Origin: Streptomyces sp. STR69
GTDB lineage: Bacteria > Actinomycetota > Actinomycetes > Streptomycetales > Streptomycetaceae
Assembly (NCBI RefSeq): GCF_024519455.1
Contig: NZ_JALJRY010000016.1
Coordinates: forward strand, 1 to 64,000
Direction: 5' to 3'
DNA: 64,000 bases
In this document: positions 50,377 through 58,638 of the stretch, one piece after another
How positions within the stretch are numbered: the first letter of the stretch is position 1
Layout of the letters: every line of letters starts with the position of its first letter
Position numbers and translations under genes: made by a program
The notes under the pieces: model-generated
Told to the model about the DNA's origin: nothing
Database searches by the model: none
What the model saw: the letters and a program-made list of their open reading frames with translations, nothing else

Positions 50377-51534
50377 TCACCGCGCCGACTCGTCCAGCGC
50401 ACGCAGCACATCGGCCACCAGGTCCTCGGGGTCCTCGGCGCCCACCGAGAAGCGAACGAAGCCCTCCGGTACCGCGTCCCCTCCCCAGCGTCCCCGGCGT
50501 TCGGCGGTGGACCGCACCCCGCCGAAACTCGTCGCGTCGTCCACGAGCCGCAGCGCGTCGAGAAAACGCTCGGCACGCGCGCGCGTGGGCAAGGTGAACG
50601 AAACCACACATCCGTAGCGCCGCATCTGCCGCGCGGCGACCTTGTGCGAGGGATCGTCGGGCAGCCCCGGATAGCGCAGCCCCGTGACGTCGTCCCGTCC
50701 TCGCAGGGCCTCGGCGAGGATCAGCGCGGTGGCGTCCTGCCGGTCCACCCGCAGCTGGAGCGTGGCGATCGAGCGGTGCGCGAGCCAGGCCTCCATGGGC
50801 CCGGGAATCGCGCCGACGACCTTGCGCCAACGGCGTACGGCGGTCATCGCGGAGGCGTCGGTTCCGGAGACGTATCCCAGGAGGAGGTCCCCGTGCCCGG
50901 TGAGTTGCTTGGTGCCGCTCGCCACGGCGAAGTCGGCGCCCAGTTCCAGCGGGCGCTGTCCCAGGGGTGTGGCGAGGGTGTTGTCGACGGCCACGAGGGC
51001 GCCACGCGTGTGTGCCGCCTCGACGAGCCGACGGATGTCGCACACGTCGAGTCCGGGGTTCGAGGGGGTCTCGATCCACAGCAGTTTCGCGCCGTCGAGA
51101 AGGTCGAGCTGGGCGTCCCCGCCGGTCGGCGCGGTGCGCACCTCGATGCCGTACGCCTCCAACTGGGCGCGCACCAGGGGCAGTACCTGGTAGCCGTCGT
51201 TCGGCATGACGACCGTGTCGCCGGCGCGCAGCTGGGAGAAGAGCACCGACGAGATGGCGGCCATGCCGGAGGCGAACACGAGGGTCTCGACGCCGTTCAG
51301 CTCCGGCGCCTCCAGCTCGCCGATGGCGCGCTCCAGGTGGGTCCAGGTCGGGTTGTCGTCGCGGCCGTAGCTGTACGGGCCCGTCACCTCGCCCGGGAGA
51401 TGGAAGTGTGCGGCGAACACCGGTCCGGGCAGGGTCGGTTCGTGCCTGACGGGCTCGGGCAGACCGGCCCGCACCGCGAGCGTGCCGTCCCCGGCACCGC
51501 CTCTGACACCTCCGTCTGTAGCGGAATCACTCAT
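50377..51534 (-). CDS. Cys/Met-metabolism PLP-dependent enzyme (cystathionine gamma-lyase/synthase-like)
   Basis: A 385-residue fold-type I PLP enzyme. It contains YSYGRDDNPTWTHLERAIGELE near the N terminus, FASGMAAISSVLF, LLWIETPSNPGLDVCDI, the cofactor segment AVDNTLATPLGQRPLELGADFAVASGTKQLTGHGD with the Schiff-base Lys in SGTK, and a C-terminal VRFSVGAEDPEDL. The exact reaction is not clear from sequence. ATG 51534 overlaps the stop of the phosphatase gene by 4 bp, so they are coupled. Confidence 0.88.
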   Translation of the reverse strand: MSDSATDGGVRGGAGDGTLAVRAGLPEPVRHEPTLPGPVFAAHFHLPGEVTGPYSYGRDDNPTWTHLERAIGELEAPELNGVETLVFASGMAAISSVLFSQLRAGDTVVMPNDGYQVLPLVRAQLEAYGIEVRTAPTGGDAQLDLLDGAKLLWIETPSNPGLDVCDIRRLVEAAHTRGALVAVDNTLATPLGQRPLELGADFAVASGTKQLTGHGDLLLGYVSGTDASAMTAVRRWRKVVGAIPGPMEAWLAHRSIATLQLRVDRQDATALILAEALRGRDDVTGLRYPGLPDDPSHKVAARQMRRYGCVVSFTLPTRARAERFLDALRLVDDATSFGGVRSTAERRGRWGGDAVPEGFVRFSVGAEDPEDLVADVLRALDESAR

Positions 51535-52022
51535 ATCGCTCGTCCCTCCACTTCCTCGCGTACCGCGGCGAGCAGGCCTTCGCTCGCCGCCTCCACCATC
51601 TCAAGACACTCCTCGAAGCCGTCCAGACCCCCGTAGTACGGGTCCGGTACGTCGAGGTCGTCGCCGGCGGCGGGGTCGTAGGAGCGCAGCAGGTGGACCT
51701 TCTGGGCGTCCTGCTCGGTCGGGGCGAGATGGCGCAGGGTCTTGCGGTGACCGGAGTCGAGGGCGATGACGAGGTCCAGGCGGGCGAACCGGGAGGCCTG
51801 GAACTGGCGTGCGACATGGTCGGTCCCGTAGCCGTGCTCCTCCAGGACGGCGACGGCGCGCGGATCGGCGCCGTCGCCCTCGTGCCAGCCGCCGGTGCCC
51901 GCGCTCTCGACCTCGACCCGATCGTCGAGCCCGGCCTCCACCACCCGCGCGCGGAAGACCGATTCGGCGATCGGGGAGCGGCAGATGTTGCCGGTGCAGA
52001 CGAAGCTGACGCGGTAGGTCAT
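51531..52022 (-). CDS. Low-molecular-weight protein-tyrosine phosphatase
   Basis: A 163-residue LMW-PTP. The P-loop is C9-TGNICR15-S at the N terminus, and the acid/base Asp is in DVPDPYYGG. It dephosphorylates protein tyrosines in the cytosol; targets are unknown. The start is ATG 52022, 7 bp after the holin-like gene. It is the middle gene of a three-gene minus-strand run. Confidence 0.92.
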   Translation of the reverse strand: MTYRVSFVCTGNICRSPIAESVFRARVVEAGLDDRVEVESAGTGGWHEGDGADPRAVAVLEEHGYGTDHVARQFQASRFARLDLVIALDSGHRKTLRHLAPTEQDAQKVHLLRSYDPAAGDDLDVPDPYYGGLDGFEECLEMVEAASEGLLAAVREEVEGRAI

Positions 52023-52029
52023 CGCGCGC

Positions 52030-52407
52030 TCAGTCCCCGTCGGGGAGGGCGAGGTTGAGCGCCCAGGAGACGACCGAGATGATCAGGCCGCCCAGGACGG
52101 CCGTCCAGAAGCCGTCGACGTGGAAACTCAGGTCGAGCTTGTCGGCCAGCCACGAGGTGAGCATCAGCATCAGCGCGTTGACCACCAGGGTGATCAGACC
52201 GAGCGTCAGGATGAACAGCGGGAAGGTCAGCAGCTTGACGATCGGCTTCACGAGGAAGTTGACCAGGCCGAAGACCACGGCGACGAGGAGCAGGGTCCAG
52301 ACCTTCTTGAAGGTGCTGTCGCCGGTCAGGGTGATCTTGTCGATGAGCCATACGGCGACCGCCAGGGCGCCCGCGTTGGCGATCGTCTTGACTAGAAAAT
52401 TCTTCAT
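52030..52407 (-). CDS. Phage-holin-family/YvlD-like membrane protein
   Basis: A 125-residue protein with four hydrophobic segments (NAGALAVAVWLIDKI, TLLLVAVVFGLVNFLV, FPLFILTLGLITLVVNALMLMLTSWLA, GGLIISVVSWALNLAL) and the conserved NFLVKPIVKLLTFPLFILTLG. This is the phage_holin_4_2/YvlD family found in many chromosomes, with no sign of phage origin here. ATG 52407 is divergent from the cupin gene, with 48 bp between. Confidence 0.87.
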   Translation of the reverse strand: MKNFLVKTIANAGALAVAVWLIDKITLTGDSTFKKVWTLLLVAVVFGLVNFLVKPIVKLLTFPLFILTLGLITLVVNALMLMLTSWLADKLDLSFHVDGFWTAVLGGLIISVVSWALNLALPDGD

Positions 52408-52455
52408 GTGTCTGATCGTGACAGAAGAGATCGAATCCGAGCGTGGACGAGGGCG

Positions 52456-52773
52456 ATGAAGGCATTCCGGTTGGATGAACTGGAGGCGGAGCGTGCCGCC
52501 AACGACGGGGCATACCTGCAGTTCCTGCGCGAGAAGAACATGTCGGTCGGCCTGTACGCGCTCGACTCGGGCGAACACGACCGGCAGCAGCCGCACAACC
52601 AGGACGAGGTGTACTTCGTCGTGAGCGGCCGTGCCGCGATCACCGTCGGCATGGAGACCACCCAGGTGGCGCGCGGCAGCGTGGTCTACGTGCCGGCCGG
52701 GGTGGCCCACAAGTTCCATCACATCAGCGAGGACCTGCGGGTGCTGGTGGTGTTCTCGCCGCCGGAGGCCTGA
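52456..52773 (+). CDS. Cupin-domain protein
   Basis: A 105-residue single cupin barrel. Metal-site motif 1 is in HDRQQPHNQDEVYFVVSG (His, Glu) and motif 2 in VVYVPAGVAHKFHHI (His). It may bind a metal and a small ligand; its role is unknown. ATG 52456 follows GAGGGCG and gives the usual start MKAFRLDELEAERA; GTG 52408 would add 16 residues and run into the holin gene promoter. Confidence 0.85.
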   Translation: MKAFRLDELEAERAANDGAYLQFLREKNMSVGLYALDSGEHDRQQPHNQDEVYFVVSGRAAITVGMETTQVARGSVVYVPAGVAHKFHHISEDLRVLVVFSPPEA

Positions 52774-52970
52774 CTCTCCCCCTGAAGCCTGACCCTGCGT
52801 CTCAGGGTTCCCTAGGGGAACGGTCAGGGGAGGACAAGGGATGCGAGGCCCCCGTTCTGCCTTCGGCCGCCCTAGCATCGAGTGCAGGACATCAGAGATC
52901 CGGTACAGCAGTACCGGACACCGACAGGACCCGGTGCGAGCGACGGGCGGAGAGGTAAAGGACGAGGGCG

Positions 52971-53183
52971 ATGCGAGAGATCTTCGGCGGACTGCCGTGG
53001 TGGGTGAAGTGGGTCGCGGTGCCGGTCATCGCCCTGGTCGTGTTCGGCGGGCTGATAGCGACCGTCGTGGGCTTTGTCATCGGACTGCTCTTCAAGGCGC
53101 TGGTCTTCGTGGCGCTGGTCGGCGGACTGATCTACGTCGTGCGGAAGTTCACGGCGGGTTCCTCCTCACGCAGCGACTGGTGA
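52971..53183 (+). CDS. Small membrane protein, DUF5326-like
   Basis: A 70-residue protein: MREIFGGLPWWVKWVAVP, then two hydrophobic stretches (VIALVVFGGLIATVVGFVIGLL and ALVFVALVGGLIYVV), then RKFTAGSSSRSDW. This small family is common in Streptomyces. Function unknown. It lies alone upstream of ssgR. Confidence 0.8.
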   Translation: MREIFGGLPWWVKWVAVPVIALVVFGGLIATVVGFVIGLLFKALVFVALVGGLIYVVRKFTAGSSSRSDW

Positions 53184-53381
53184 GGCCCTGCTGGGCAACC
53201 GGTGATCGGTAACAGGAATCACCGGTTCCCTCGGGCGGGGGAAGTTTTCCGGACAGGCCGTCTGCAGGCGGTGGTGGGCGGTTACAGTCCGGAATTCGAC
53301 GCGGGGACGAACCCCGCGGGCGGCGCACACCCTCCCCGTGTTCCCCGCACGGGCTGCCCTCTCGCGCTCCGGAAGTGACCC

Positions 53382-54290
53382 TTGGCCACGGTTGACACCG
53401 CATCCGTAGAACCGCACGCACCTCCCACCCAGCCCGGCCCGCCGACATGGCCGAGTTCAGTGGCGATCCCCGCCCAGCTGCGCCCCGTGGCGACCCCGCC
53501 GCGGCAGCGCTCCGCGACGGCCCCCGAGGCGCAGCCCCAGTCGGCAGCCACCCTCATCGGCTCCGTGCAGCGGGCGATGCGGCTGCTGGAGTCCGTCGCC
53601 GCGCACGAACACGGAGCCCCCGCAAAGCAGTTGGCCCGCGAGACCGGCCTGGCGCTGCCCACGACCTACCACCTGCTGCGCACCCTCGTGTACGAGGGCT
53701 ATCTCCGGCGTGACAAAGGGCTGTTCTTCCTCGGCGAAGCGGCCGAGAGGCTGAGCAGCAGCGGAGCGCAGGAGAAACGTCGCAGCACGCTCGTGGACGC
53801 GCTGGCGGCCTGGCGGGATTCGATCGGTGTACCGGTCTACTACGCGATGTACCGCGACGGCGAGATCGAGGTCATGTGCGTCGCCGACACCCCGGGCAAC
53901 CCGGCGGTCGAGGAGTGGGCCGACTTCCGTGAGACGGGGCACGCGCACGCGATCGGCCAGTGTCTGCTGGCCCAGTTGGACGAGGACGCCCGGCGCGACC
54001 ACCTCGACCGCTACCCCGCGCGGTCCCTCACGCCGTACACCGTGCGGGACGGTCACTCCCTGCTGCGGCGCGTGGACCGGATGCGGCGGATGGAGCTGGT
54101 GGTGGAGCGTCAGGAGTACGCGCTGGGGACGGTCTGCGCGGCGATTCCGATCACGCTCGGCAGCACTGCCGCCACGATGGCCATTTCTCTCCCCTCGCAT
54201 CAGGCCGATCGTCTGCTGGCCGCTGCTCGGCAGTTGCAGACCGAGGTCGGCAGGCTGCTGGGGTCGCTCGCGCTCTCTATCAGTATCTGA
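53382..54290 (+). CDS. ssgR: IclR-family regulator SsgR
   Basis: A 302-residue IclR protein. A Pro/Ala-rich N-terminal arm of about 55 residues precedes the winged helix (IGSVQRAMRLLESVAAHEHGAPAKQLARETGLALPTTYHLLRTLVYEGYLRR) and a C-terminal ligand domain with GHAHAIGQCLLAQL and LVVERQEYALGTVCAAIPI. Sequence and position directly upstream of ssgA identify it as SsgR, the known activator of ssgA in Streptomyces. The start is TTG 53382 with GGAAG upstream. Confidence 0.92.
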   Translation: MATVDTASVEPHAPPTQPGPPTWPSSVAIPAQLRPVATPPRQRSATAPEAQPQSAATLIGSVQRAMRLLESVAAHEHGAPAKQLARETGLALPTTYHLLRTLVYEGYLRRDKGLFFLGEAAERLSSSGAQEKRRSTLVDALAAWRDSIGVPVYYAMYRDGEIEVMCVADTPGNPAVEEWADFRETGHAHAIGQCLLAQLDEDARRDHLDRYPARSLTPYTVRDGHSLLRRVDRMRRMELVVERQEYALGTVCAAIPITLGSTAATMAISLPSHQADRLLAAARQLQTEVGRLLGSLALSISI

Positions 54291-54389
54291 AAACTTACTC
54301 CTTGTGATCTGTTGTGTACGTTCAGCAATATTCCTTCAGTGTCACGGGGATCATTCCCGGCCAGTCGGCGGCAATTGACGGGATAGGCG

Positions 54390-54827
54390 ATGCGCGAGTC
54401 CGTACAGGCAGAGGTCATGATGAGCTTCCTCGTCTCCGAGGAGCTCTCCTTCCGTATCCCGGTCGAACTGGGCTACGAGACGTCCGATCCGTACGCCGTA
54501 CGGCTGACCTTCCATTTGCCGGGAGATGCCCCGGTGACCTGGGCTTTCGGCCGGGAGCTGCTGATCGACGGGGTGGGACGGGCGTCCGGGGACGGCGATG
54601 TCCGGATCGAGCCGGTTGATCCCGAGACGCTGGGCGAAGTGCTGATCAGGCTTCAGGTGGGCGGCGACCAGGCGCTGTTCCGCACCGGCGCGGCTCCGCT
54701 GGTGGCGTTCCTCGACCGCACCGACCGGCTGGTTCCGCTCGGCCAGGAGGGTGCGCTCGCGGATTTCGACGCCCACCTCGACGAGGCACTGGACCGCATC
54801 CTGGCGGAGGAGCAGAGCGCCGGCTGA
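54390..54827 (+). CDS. ssgA: Sporulation and septation protein SsgA
   Basis: A 145-residue acidic protein containing MSFLVSEELSFRIPVELGYETSDPYAVRLTFHLPGDAPVTWAFGRELLIDG, the SsgA-like family core, and ending DEALDRILAEEQSAG. SsgA controls hyphal branching and sporulation septum formation. ATG 54390 gives the 145-residue form known from S. griseus; ATG 54417 or 54420 (GAGG nearby) would give the 135–136-residue form known from S. coelicolor. It is 99 bp downstream of ssgR. Confidence 0.93.
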   Translation: MRESVQAEVMMSFLVSEELSFRIPVELGYETSDPYAVRLTFHLPGDAPVTWAFGRELLIDGVGRASGDGDVRIEPVDPETLGEVLIRLQVGGDQALFRTGAAPLVAFLDRTDRLVPLGQEGALADFDAHLDEALDRILAEEQSAG

Positions 54828-55017
54828 CGCGTTGTCATGGCGGCGGGGGGAGTTGGCGTAACGCTTCGCCAAGGGTCCGGAAGCCCCTGGAGGCATCTGG
54901 GGAGCCCTGAAAGGCCTGCGGGGCCGAGAGGTCCGGGAGCGGCCTGGGAAGCCCGGGAGGAGCCCGGAGGGCCGCAGTAACGCTTCTGCGTGGCCCCAGG
55001 TAGCGGTACTGCCGTCC

Positions 55018-56520
55018 TCAGTGCTTGCGGCGTCGGCCCTTCCCGCCCCGCGCCGGCCCGGACTTGGCACCCGGCGCCGCAGCGGGTGTGGCACCGGGCG
55101 CCGCCGTGGCCGCCACCGCAACCCCCGCCGGAGCCGGGGTGGAGCCGGGCCGGTCCGCCGAGACCACCAGGGCGGCGAGCGCTGTGGTGACCGGTACCGA
55201 AGCGACCAGGCCGATCGAGCCCACCAGCGTGCGCACGATCTCCTCGGCGACCAACTCGCTGTTGGCGACCGACCCCACGCTGCTCTGCGCGATGGAGAAG
55301 AGCAGCAGCAACGGCAGGGCGGCACCCGCGTAAGCGAGGACGAGGGTGTTGACGACGGACGCGATGTGGTCCCGGCCGATCCGGATACCGGCGCGGTACA
55401 GCCCGCGCCAGCCCATCGACGGGTTGGCCTCGTGCAGCTCCCAGACCGCCGACGTCTGCGTGACCGTCACATCGTCGAGTACACCGAGCGAACCGATGAT
55501 GACGCCGGCGAGCAGCAGACCGCTCATGTCGATCGACGGGTACAGCCCGTGGATCAGGCCCGTGTTGTCGTCCGTGTTGCCGGTCAGCGCGGCCCAGCCG
55601 ATGAACACTGAACCCAGGACACCGATCAGCACCAGCGACATCAGCGTGCCGAGCACCGCCACGGACGTGCGGGCCGACAGCCCGTGGCACATGTAGAGGG
55701 CGATCAGCATGATGGCGCTCGATCCGACCACCGCCACGATCAGCGGGTTCGAGCCGTGCAGGATCGCGGGCAGGATGAAGAAGTTGAGGATCATGAAGCT
55801 GATGGCCAGCGCGACCAGTGCCATGACGCCGCGCAGCCGGCCCACCACCACGACGGCCAGTGCGAAGATGCCCGCGAGCAGCGCCATCGGGAACTTTCGG
55901 TTCACATCGGTGACCGAGTACTGCAGATCCCTGGGCGCGGAGGGCTCGTAGGCGACGACGACCTTCTCGCCCTGATGCAACTGCCGTGACTGGTCGGGCT
56001 GCACGATCTCCGTGAACGTGCGGCCCTTGTCCTTGCCCGTGTTGACCGTGACCGTGGCCTTCTTGCAGGTGCCGCCCGCCTCCTGCTGCGCCGAGGAGCC
56101 CTCGGCCGTGGAGGTGTCCCCGGTCGCGCCCCCGCCCGAGGCGTTCACCGAGGCGCAACTCACGCTGACGACCTTGGTGACGGTCGCCTGCTGCGTCTGC
56201 CGGTCGAAGCCGACGCCGGTGCGCTTGTGGGACGGGGCGCCGCCCGGCCACAGCACCACCATGCCGACCACGACCGCCACTGTGAACGGGATCAGGATCG
56301 CCGCGATGACCTTCCGGAGGTGACGCGAGACGGGGGCGGCCGGACCATGACTGTGCGAGTGGCCGTGCCCACCACCCGCGCCGGAACCGTGCCCGCCGTC
56401 CCCACCGGAGTTGTGGTCGTCCCCGGACCCGGAACCATGGTCGTCATCGGAACCGTGGCCGTGGTCATGGCCATGCGGCGGCCCGGTCGGCGGGTACGGG
56501 GGCTGCTGCGTCGTGGTCAC
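55018..56520 (-). CDS. YibE/F-family multi-TM protein
   Basis: About 500 residues. A His/Gly/Asp-rich N terminus (HGHDHGHGSDDDHG, GGGHGHSHSHG) may bind metal. One TM helix follows (KVIAAILIPFTVAVVVGMVVLW), then an external domain with two Cys (VSVSCASVN, GGTCKKATV), then seven or so TM helices of the YibE/F family with GSLGVLDDVTVTQTSAVWEL. A basic Ala/Pro tail ends it. Function unknown; transport is presumed. GTG 56520 is chosen; a frame to 56553 is open. Confidence 0.83.
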   Translation of the reverse strand: MTTTQQPPYPPTGPPHGHDHGHGSDDDHGSGSGDDHNSGGDGGHGSGAGGGHGHSHSHGPAAPVSRHLRKVIAAILIPFTVAVVVGMVVLWPGGAPSHKRTGVGFDRQTQQATVTKVVSVSCASVNASGGGATGDTSTAEGSSAQQEAGGTCKKATVTVNTGKDKGRTFTEIVQPDQSRQLHQGEKVVVAYEPSAPRDLQYSVTDVNRKFPMALLAGIFALAVVVVGRLRGVMALVALAISFMILNFFILPAILHGSNPLIVAVVGSSAIMLIALYMCHGLSARTSVAVLGTLMSLVLIGVLGSVFIGWAALTGNTDDNTGLIHGLYPSIDMSGLLLAGVIIGSLGVLDDVTVTQTSAVWELHEANPSMGWRGLYRAGIRIGRDHIASVVNTLVLAYAGAALPLLLLFSIAQSSVGSVANSELVAEEIVRTLVGSIGLVASVPVTTALAALVVSADRPGSTPAPAGVAVAATAAPGATPAAAPGAKSGPARGGKGRRRKH

Positions 56521-56653
56521 CGCCCGATCATCGCAAGAACGCCGGAGGCCCACTGTTCACCGCGCCACATATGACGCTAGCGTGGAGGCACCTTTGCACA
56601 CGCGGGAGCTCGGAGCACCGGGCTGAGAGGGCGCTGACCTCTGTCTCTGCGAT

Positions 56654-56667
56654 GTTTCACGGGAAAC
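56654..56667. other. parS-like site with one mismatch, in the riboswitch arm
   Basis: GTTTCACGGGAAAC differs from parS at position 9 (T to G). Confidence 0.65.
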
Positions 56668-56686
56668 GTCACCTGTATCGAGTGAT

Positions 56687-56700
56687 GTTTCACATGAAAC
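56687..56700. other. parS-like site with one mismatch, in the riboswitch arm
   Basis: GTTTCACATGAAAC differs from parS at position 8 (G to A). The flanks GAT and ATC extend it to a 20-bp inverted repeat with one central mismatch, beginning 33 bp after the previous site. Confidence 0.65.
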
Positions 56701-56773
56701 ATCGGCTGACGGAAGCCGCTGCGTCGACCGCCGAACCTGTTACCGGGTAATGCCGGCGTAGGGAGTAGGTCTC

Positions 56774-58612
56774 GTGACCAACAAGGACGCACACACGCCT
56801 GCCTTCAGCCAGGACGAACAGCCCATTCCGGGCGAGGAGTCGGCGCGGGCCGAGCAGTCGACGGGGGCCGATCGGCCCACGGAGGCCGGGAAGTCCATCG
56901 GCTGGCACAAGGGGTACGTCGCGGGCTCGCGCCCCGATCTGCGAGTGCCGGTCCGTCAGGTGCACCTCACCAACGGGCAGGCCGTGACGCTGTACGACAC
57001 CTCCGGCCCGTACACCGATCCGCTCGTCGACACCGACGTCCGCAGGGGGCTGGCGCCGCTGCGGGAGAACTGGATCATCGCCCGGGGCGACACCGAGGAG
57101 TACGCGGGCCGTCCCGTCCGCCCCGAGGACGACGGAATCAAGCACACGTCACCGCGCGGTGGACTCCGCAACCTCGACGCGGTGTTCCCGGGTCGCCCGC
57201 GGCAGCCGCGCCGAGGACGTGAGGGTACGGCGGTGACGCAACTCGCCTACGCGCGACGGGGCGAGGTCACACCCGAGATGGAGTTCGTGGCCGTACGGGA
57301 GAAGGTTTCGCCCGAGGTGGTCCGGGAGGAGATCGCGGCGGGGCGTGCAGTGCTGCCGGCCAACGTCAACCACCCCGAGATCGAGCCGATGATCATCGGC
57401 AAGCGGTTCCTGGTGAAGGTCAACGCCAACATCGGCAATTCCGCGGTCACTTCCTCCATCGAGGAGGAGGTCGAGAAGATGACCTGGGCGACCCGCTGGG
57501 GCGCCGACACGGTCATGGACCTGTCCACCGGCCGCAATATCCACACCACCCGCGAGTGGGTGCTGCGCAACTCCCCCGTCCCCATCGGCACGGTGCCGCT
57601 CTACCAGGCACTCGAAAAGGTCGACGGCCGTGCCGAGGAACTGACCTGGGAGATCTACAAGGACACGGTCGTCGAACAGGCCGAACAGGGCGTGGACTAC
57701 ATGACCGTCCACGCGGGCGTGCGGCTGCCGTTCGTACCGCTCACGGCGAACCGCAAGACCGGCATCGTCTCGCGCGGCGGCTCGATCATGGCGGCCTGGT
57801 GCCTGGCCCACCACAAGGAATCGTTCCTCTACGAGAACTTCGAGGAACTGTGCGAGATCCTCGCCGCCTACGACGTCACGTACTCGCTGGGCGACGGTCT
57901 GCGCCCCGGCTCGATCGCGGACGCCAACGACGAGGCACAGTTCGCCGAGTTGAGGACCCTCGGGGAACTCAACACGATCGCGAAGCGTTTCAACGTACAG
58001 ACCATGATCGAGGGCCCGGGACATGTCCCGATGCACAAGATCAAGGAGAACATCGACCTTCAGCAGGAGATCTGTGATGAAGCTCCGTTCTATACGCTCG
58101 GCCCGCTGACGACGGACGTCGCGCCTGCGTACGACCACATCACTTCCGGCATCGGTGCCGCGATGATCGCCTGGTGGGGCACGGCCATGCTCTGCTACGT
58201 CACGCCCAAGGAGCACTTGGGCCTGCCCAATCGTGACGACGTCAAGACCGGCGTCATCACCTACAAGATCGCCGCCCACGCAGCCGACCTCGCCAAGGGG
58301 CACCCAGGTGCACAGGAGTGGGACGACGCGCTGTCCGACGCCCGCTTCGAGTTCCGTTGGGAGGACCAGTTCAACCTGGCCCTCGACCCGGTCACGGCAC
58401 GGGAGTTCCACGACGAGACACTGCCGGCGGAGCCGGCCAAGACGGCGCACTTCTGCTCGATGTGCGGGCCGAAGTTCTGCTCGATGAAGATCTCCCAGGA
58501 CATCCGCCGCGAACACGGTGGCACCAAGGCCGAGGTTGAAGAGGGCATGGCGCGGAAGTCGAAGGAGTTCGCGGCGGCGGGCAACCGGGTGTATCTGCCG
58601 ATCGCCGACTGA
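56774..58612 (+). CDS. thiC: Phosphomethylpyrimidine synthase ThiC
   Basis: A 612-residue radical-SAM enzyme making the pyrimidine part of thiamine from aminoimidazole ribotide. It contains PVPIGTVPLYQALEK, DYMTVHAGVRLPFVPL, RGGSIMAAWCLAHHKE, and the C-terminal cluster motif C-SM-C-GPKF-C that binds the 4Fe-4S cluster. The start is GTG 56774, directly behind the TPP riboswitch, which explains its control by thiamine pyrophosphate. The first 80 residues are a variable arm. Confidence 0.96.
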   Translation: MTNKDAHTPAFSQDEQPIPGEESARAEQSTGADRPTEAGKSIGWHKGYVAGSRPDLRVPVRQVHLTNGQAVTLYDTSGPYTDPLVDTDVRRGLAPLRENWIIARGDTEEYAGRPVRPEDDGIKHTSPRGGLRNLDAVFPGRPRQPRRGREGTAVTQLAYARRGEVTPEMEFVAVREKVSPEVVREEIAAGRAVLPANVNHPEIEPMIIGKRFLVKVNANIGNSAVTSSIEEEVEKMTWATRWGADTVMDLSTGRNIHTTREWVLRNSPVPIGTVPLYQALEKVDGRAEELTWEIYKDTVVEQAEQGVDYMTVHAGVRLPFVPLTANRKTGIVSRGGSIMAAWCLAHHKESFLYENFEELCEILAAYDVTYSLGDGLRPGSIADANDEAQFAELRTLGELNTIAKRFNVQTMIEGPGHVPMHKIKENIDLQQEICDEAPFYTLGPLTTDVAPAYDHITSGIGAAMIAWWGTAMLCYVTPKEHLGLPNRDDVKTGVITYKIAAHAADLAKGHPGAQEWDDALSDARFEFRWEDQFNLALDPVTAREFHDETLPAEPAKTAHFCSMCGPKFCSMKISQDIRREHGGTKAEVEEGMARKSKEFAAAGNRVYLPIAD

Positions 58613-58638
58613 TGACGAGCGGCTGGGTCGGACCCGGC

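Larger units (their letters stand above)
56600..56766 (+). promoter_or_regulatory. TPP riboswitch (THI element) of thiC
   Basis: The conserved blocks are CGGGAGC near 56602, CTGAGA (56623–56628), ACCTG (56735–56739), GGGTAATGCCGGCG (about 56745–56758) and AGGGA (56760–56764). The P3 arm, closed by GGCG (56630–56633) and CGCC (56729–56732), holds about 95 nt, including two degenerate parS palindromes. AGGGA also lies where the ribosome site of thiC should be (GTG at 56774), so TPP binding would block translation start. Confidence 0.92.

Noticed and set aside
52030..52407. Phage-holin-type gene as a sign of a prophage
   Set aside because: The family is widespread as chromosomal YvlD-like genes; no integrase, capsid or att-like repeats are nearby.
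54828..55017. Possible gene or small RNA between ssgA and the YibE/F gene
   Set aside because: Only G/C-rich sequence with two loose AACGCTT repeats; no clear hairpin-plus-tail or ribosome site.
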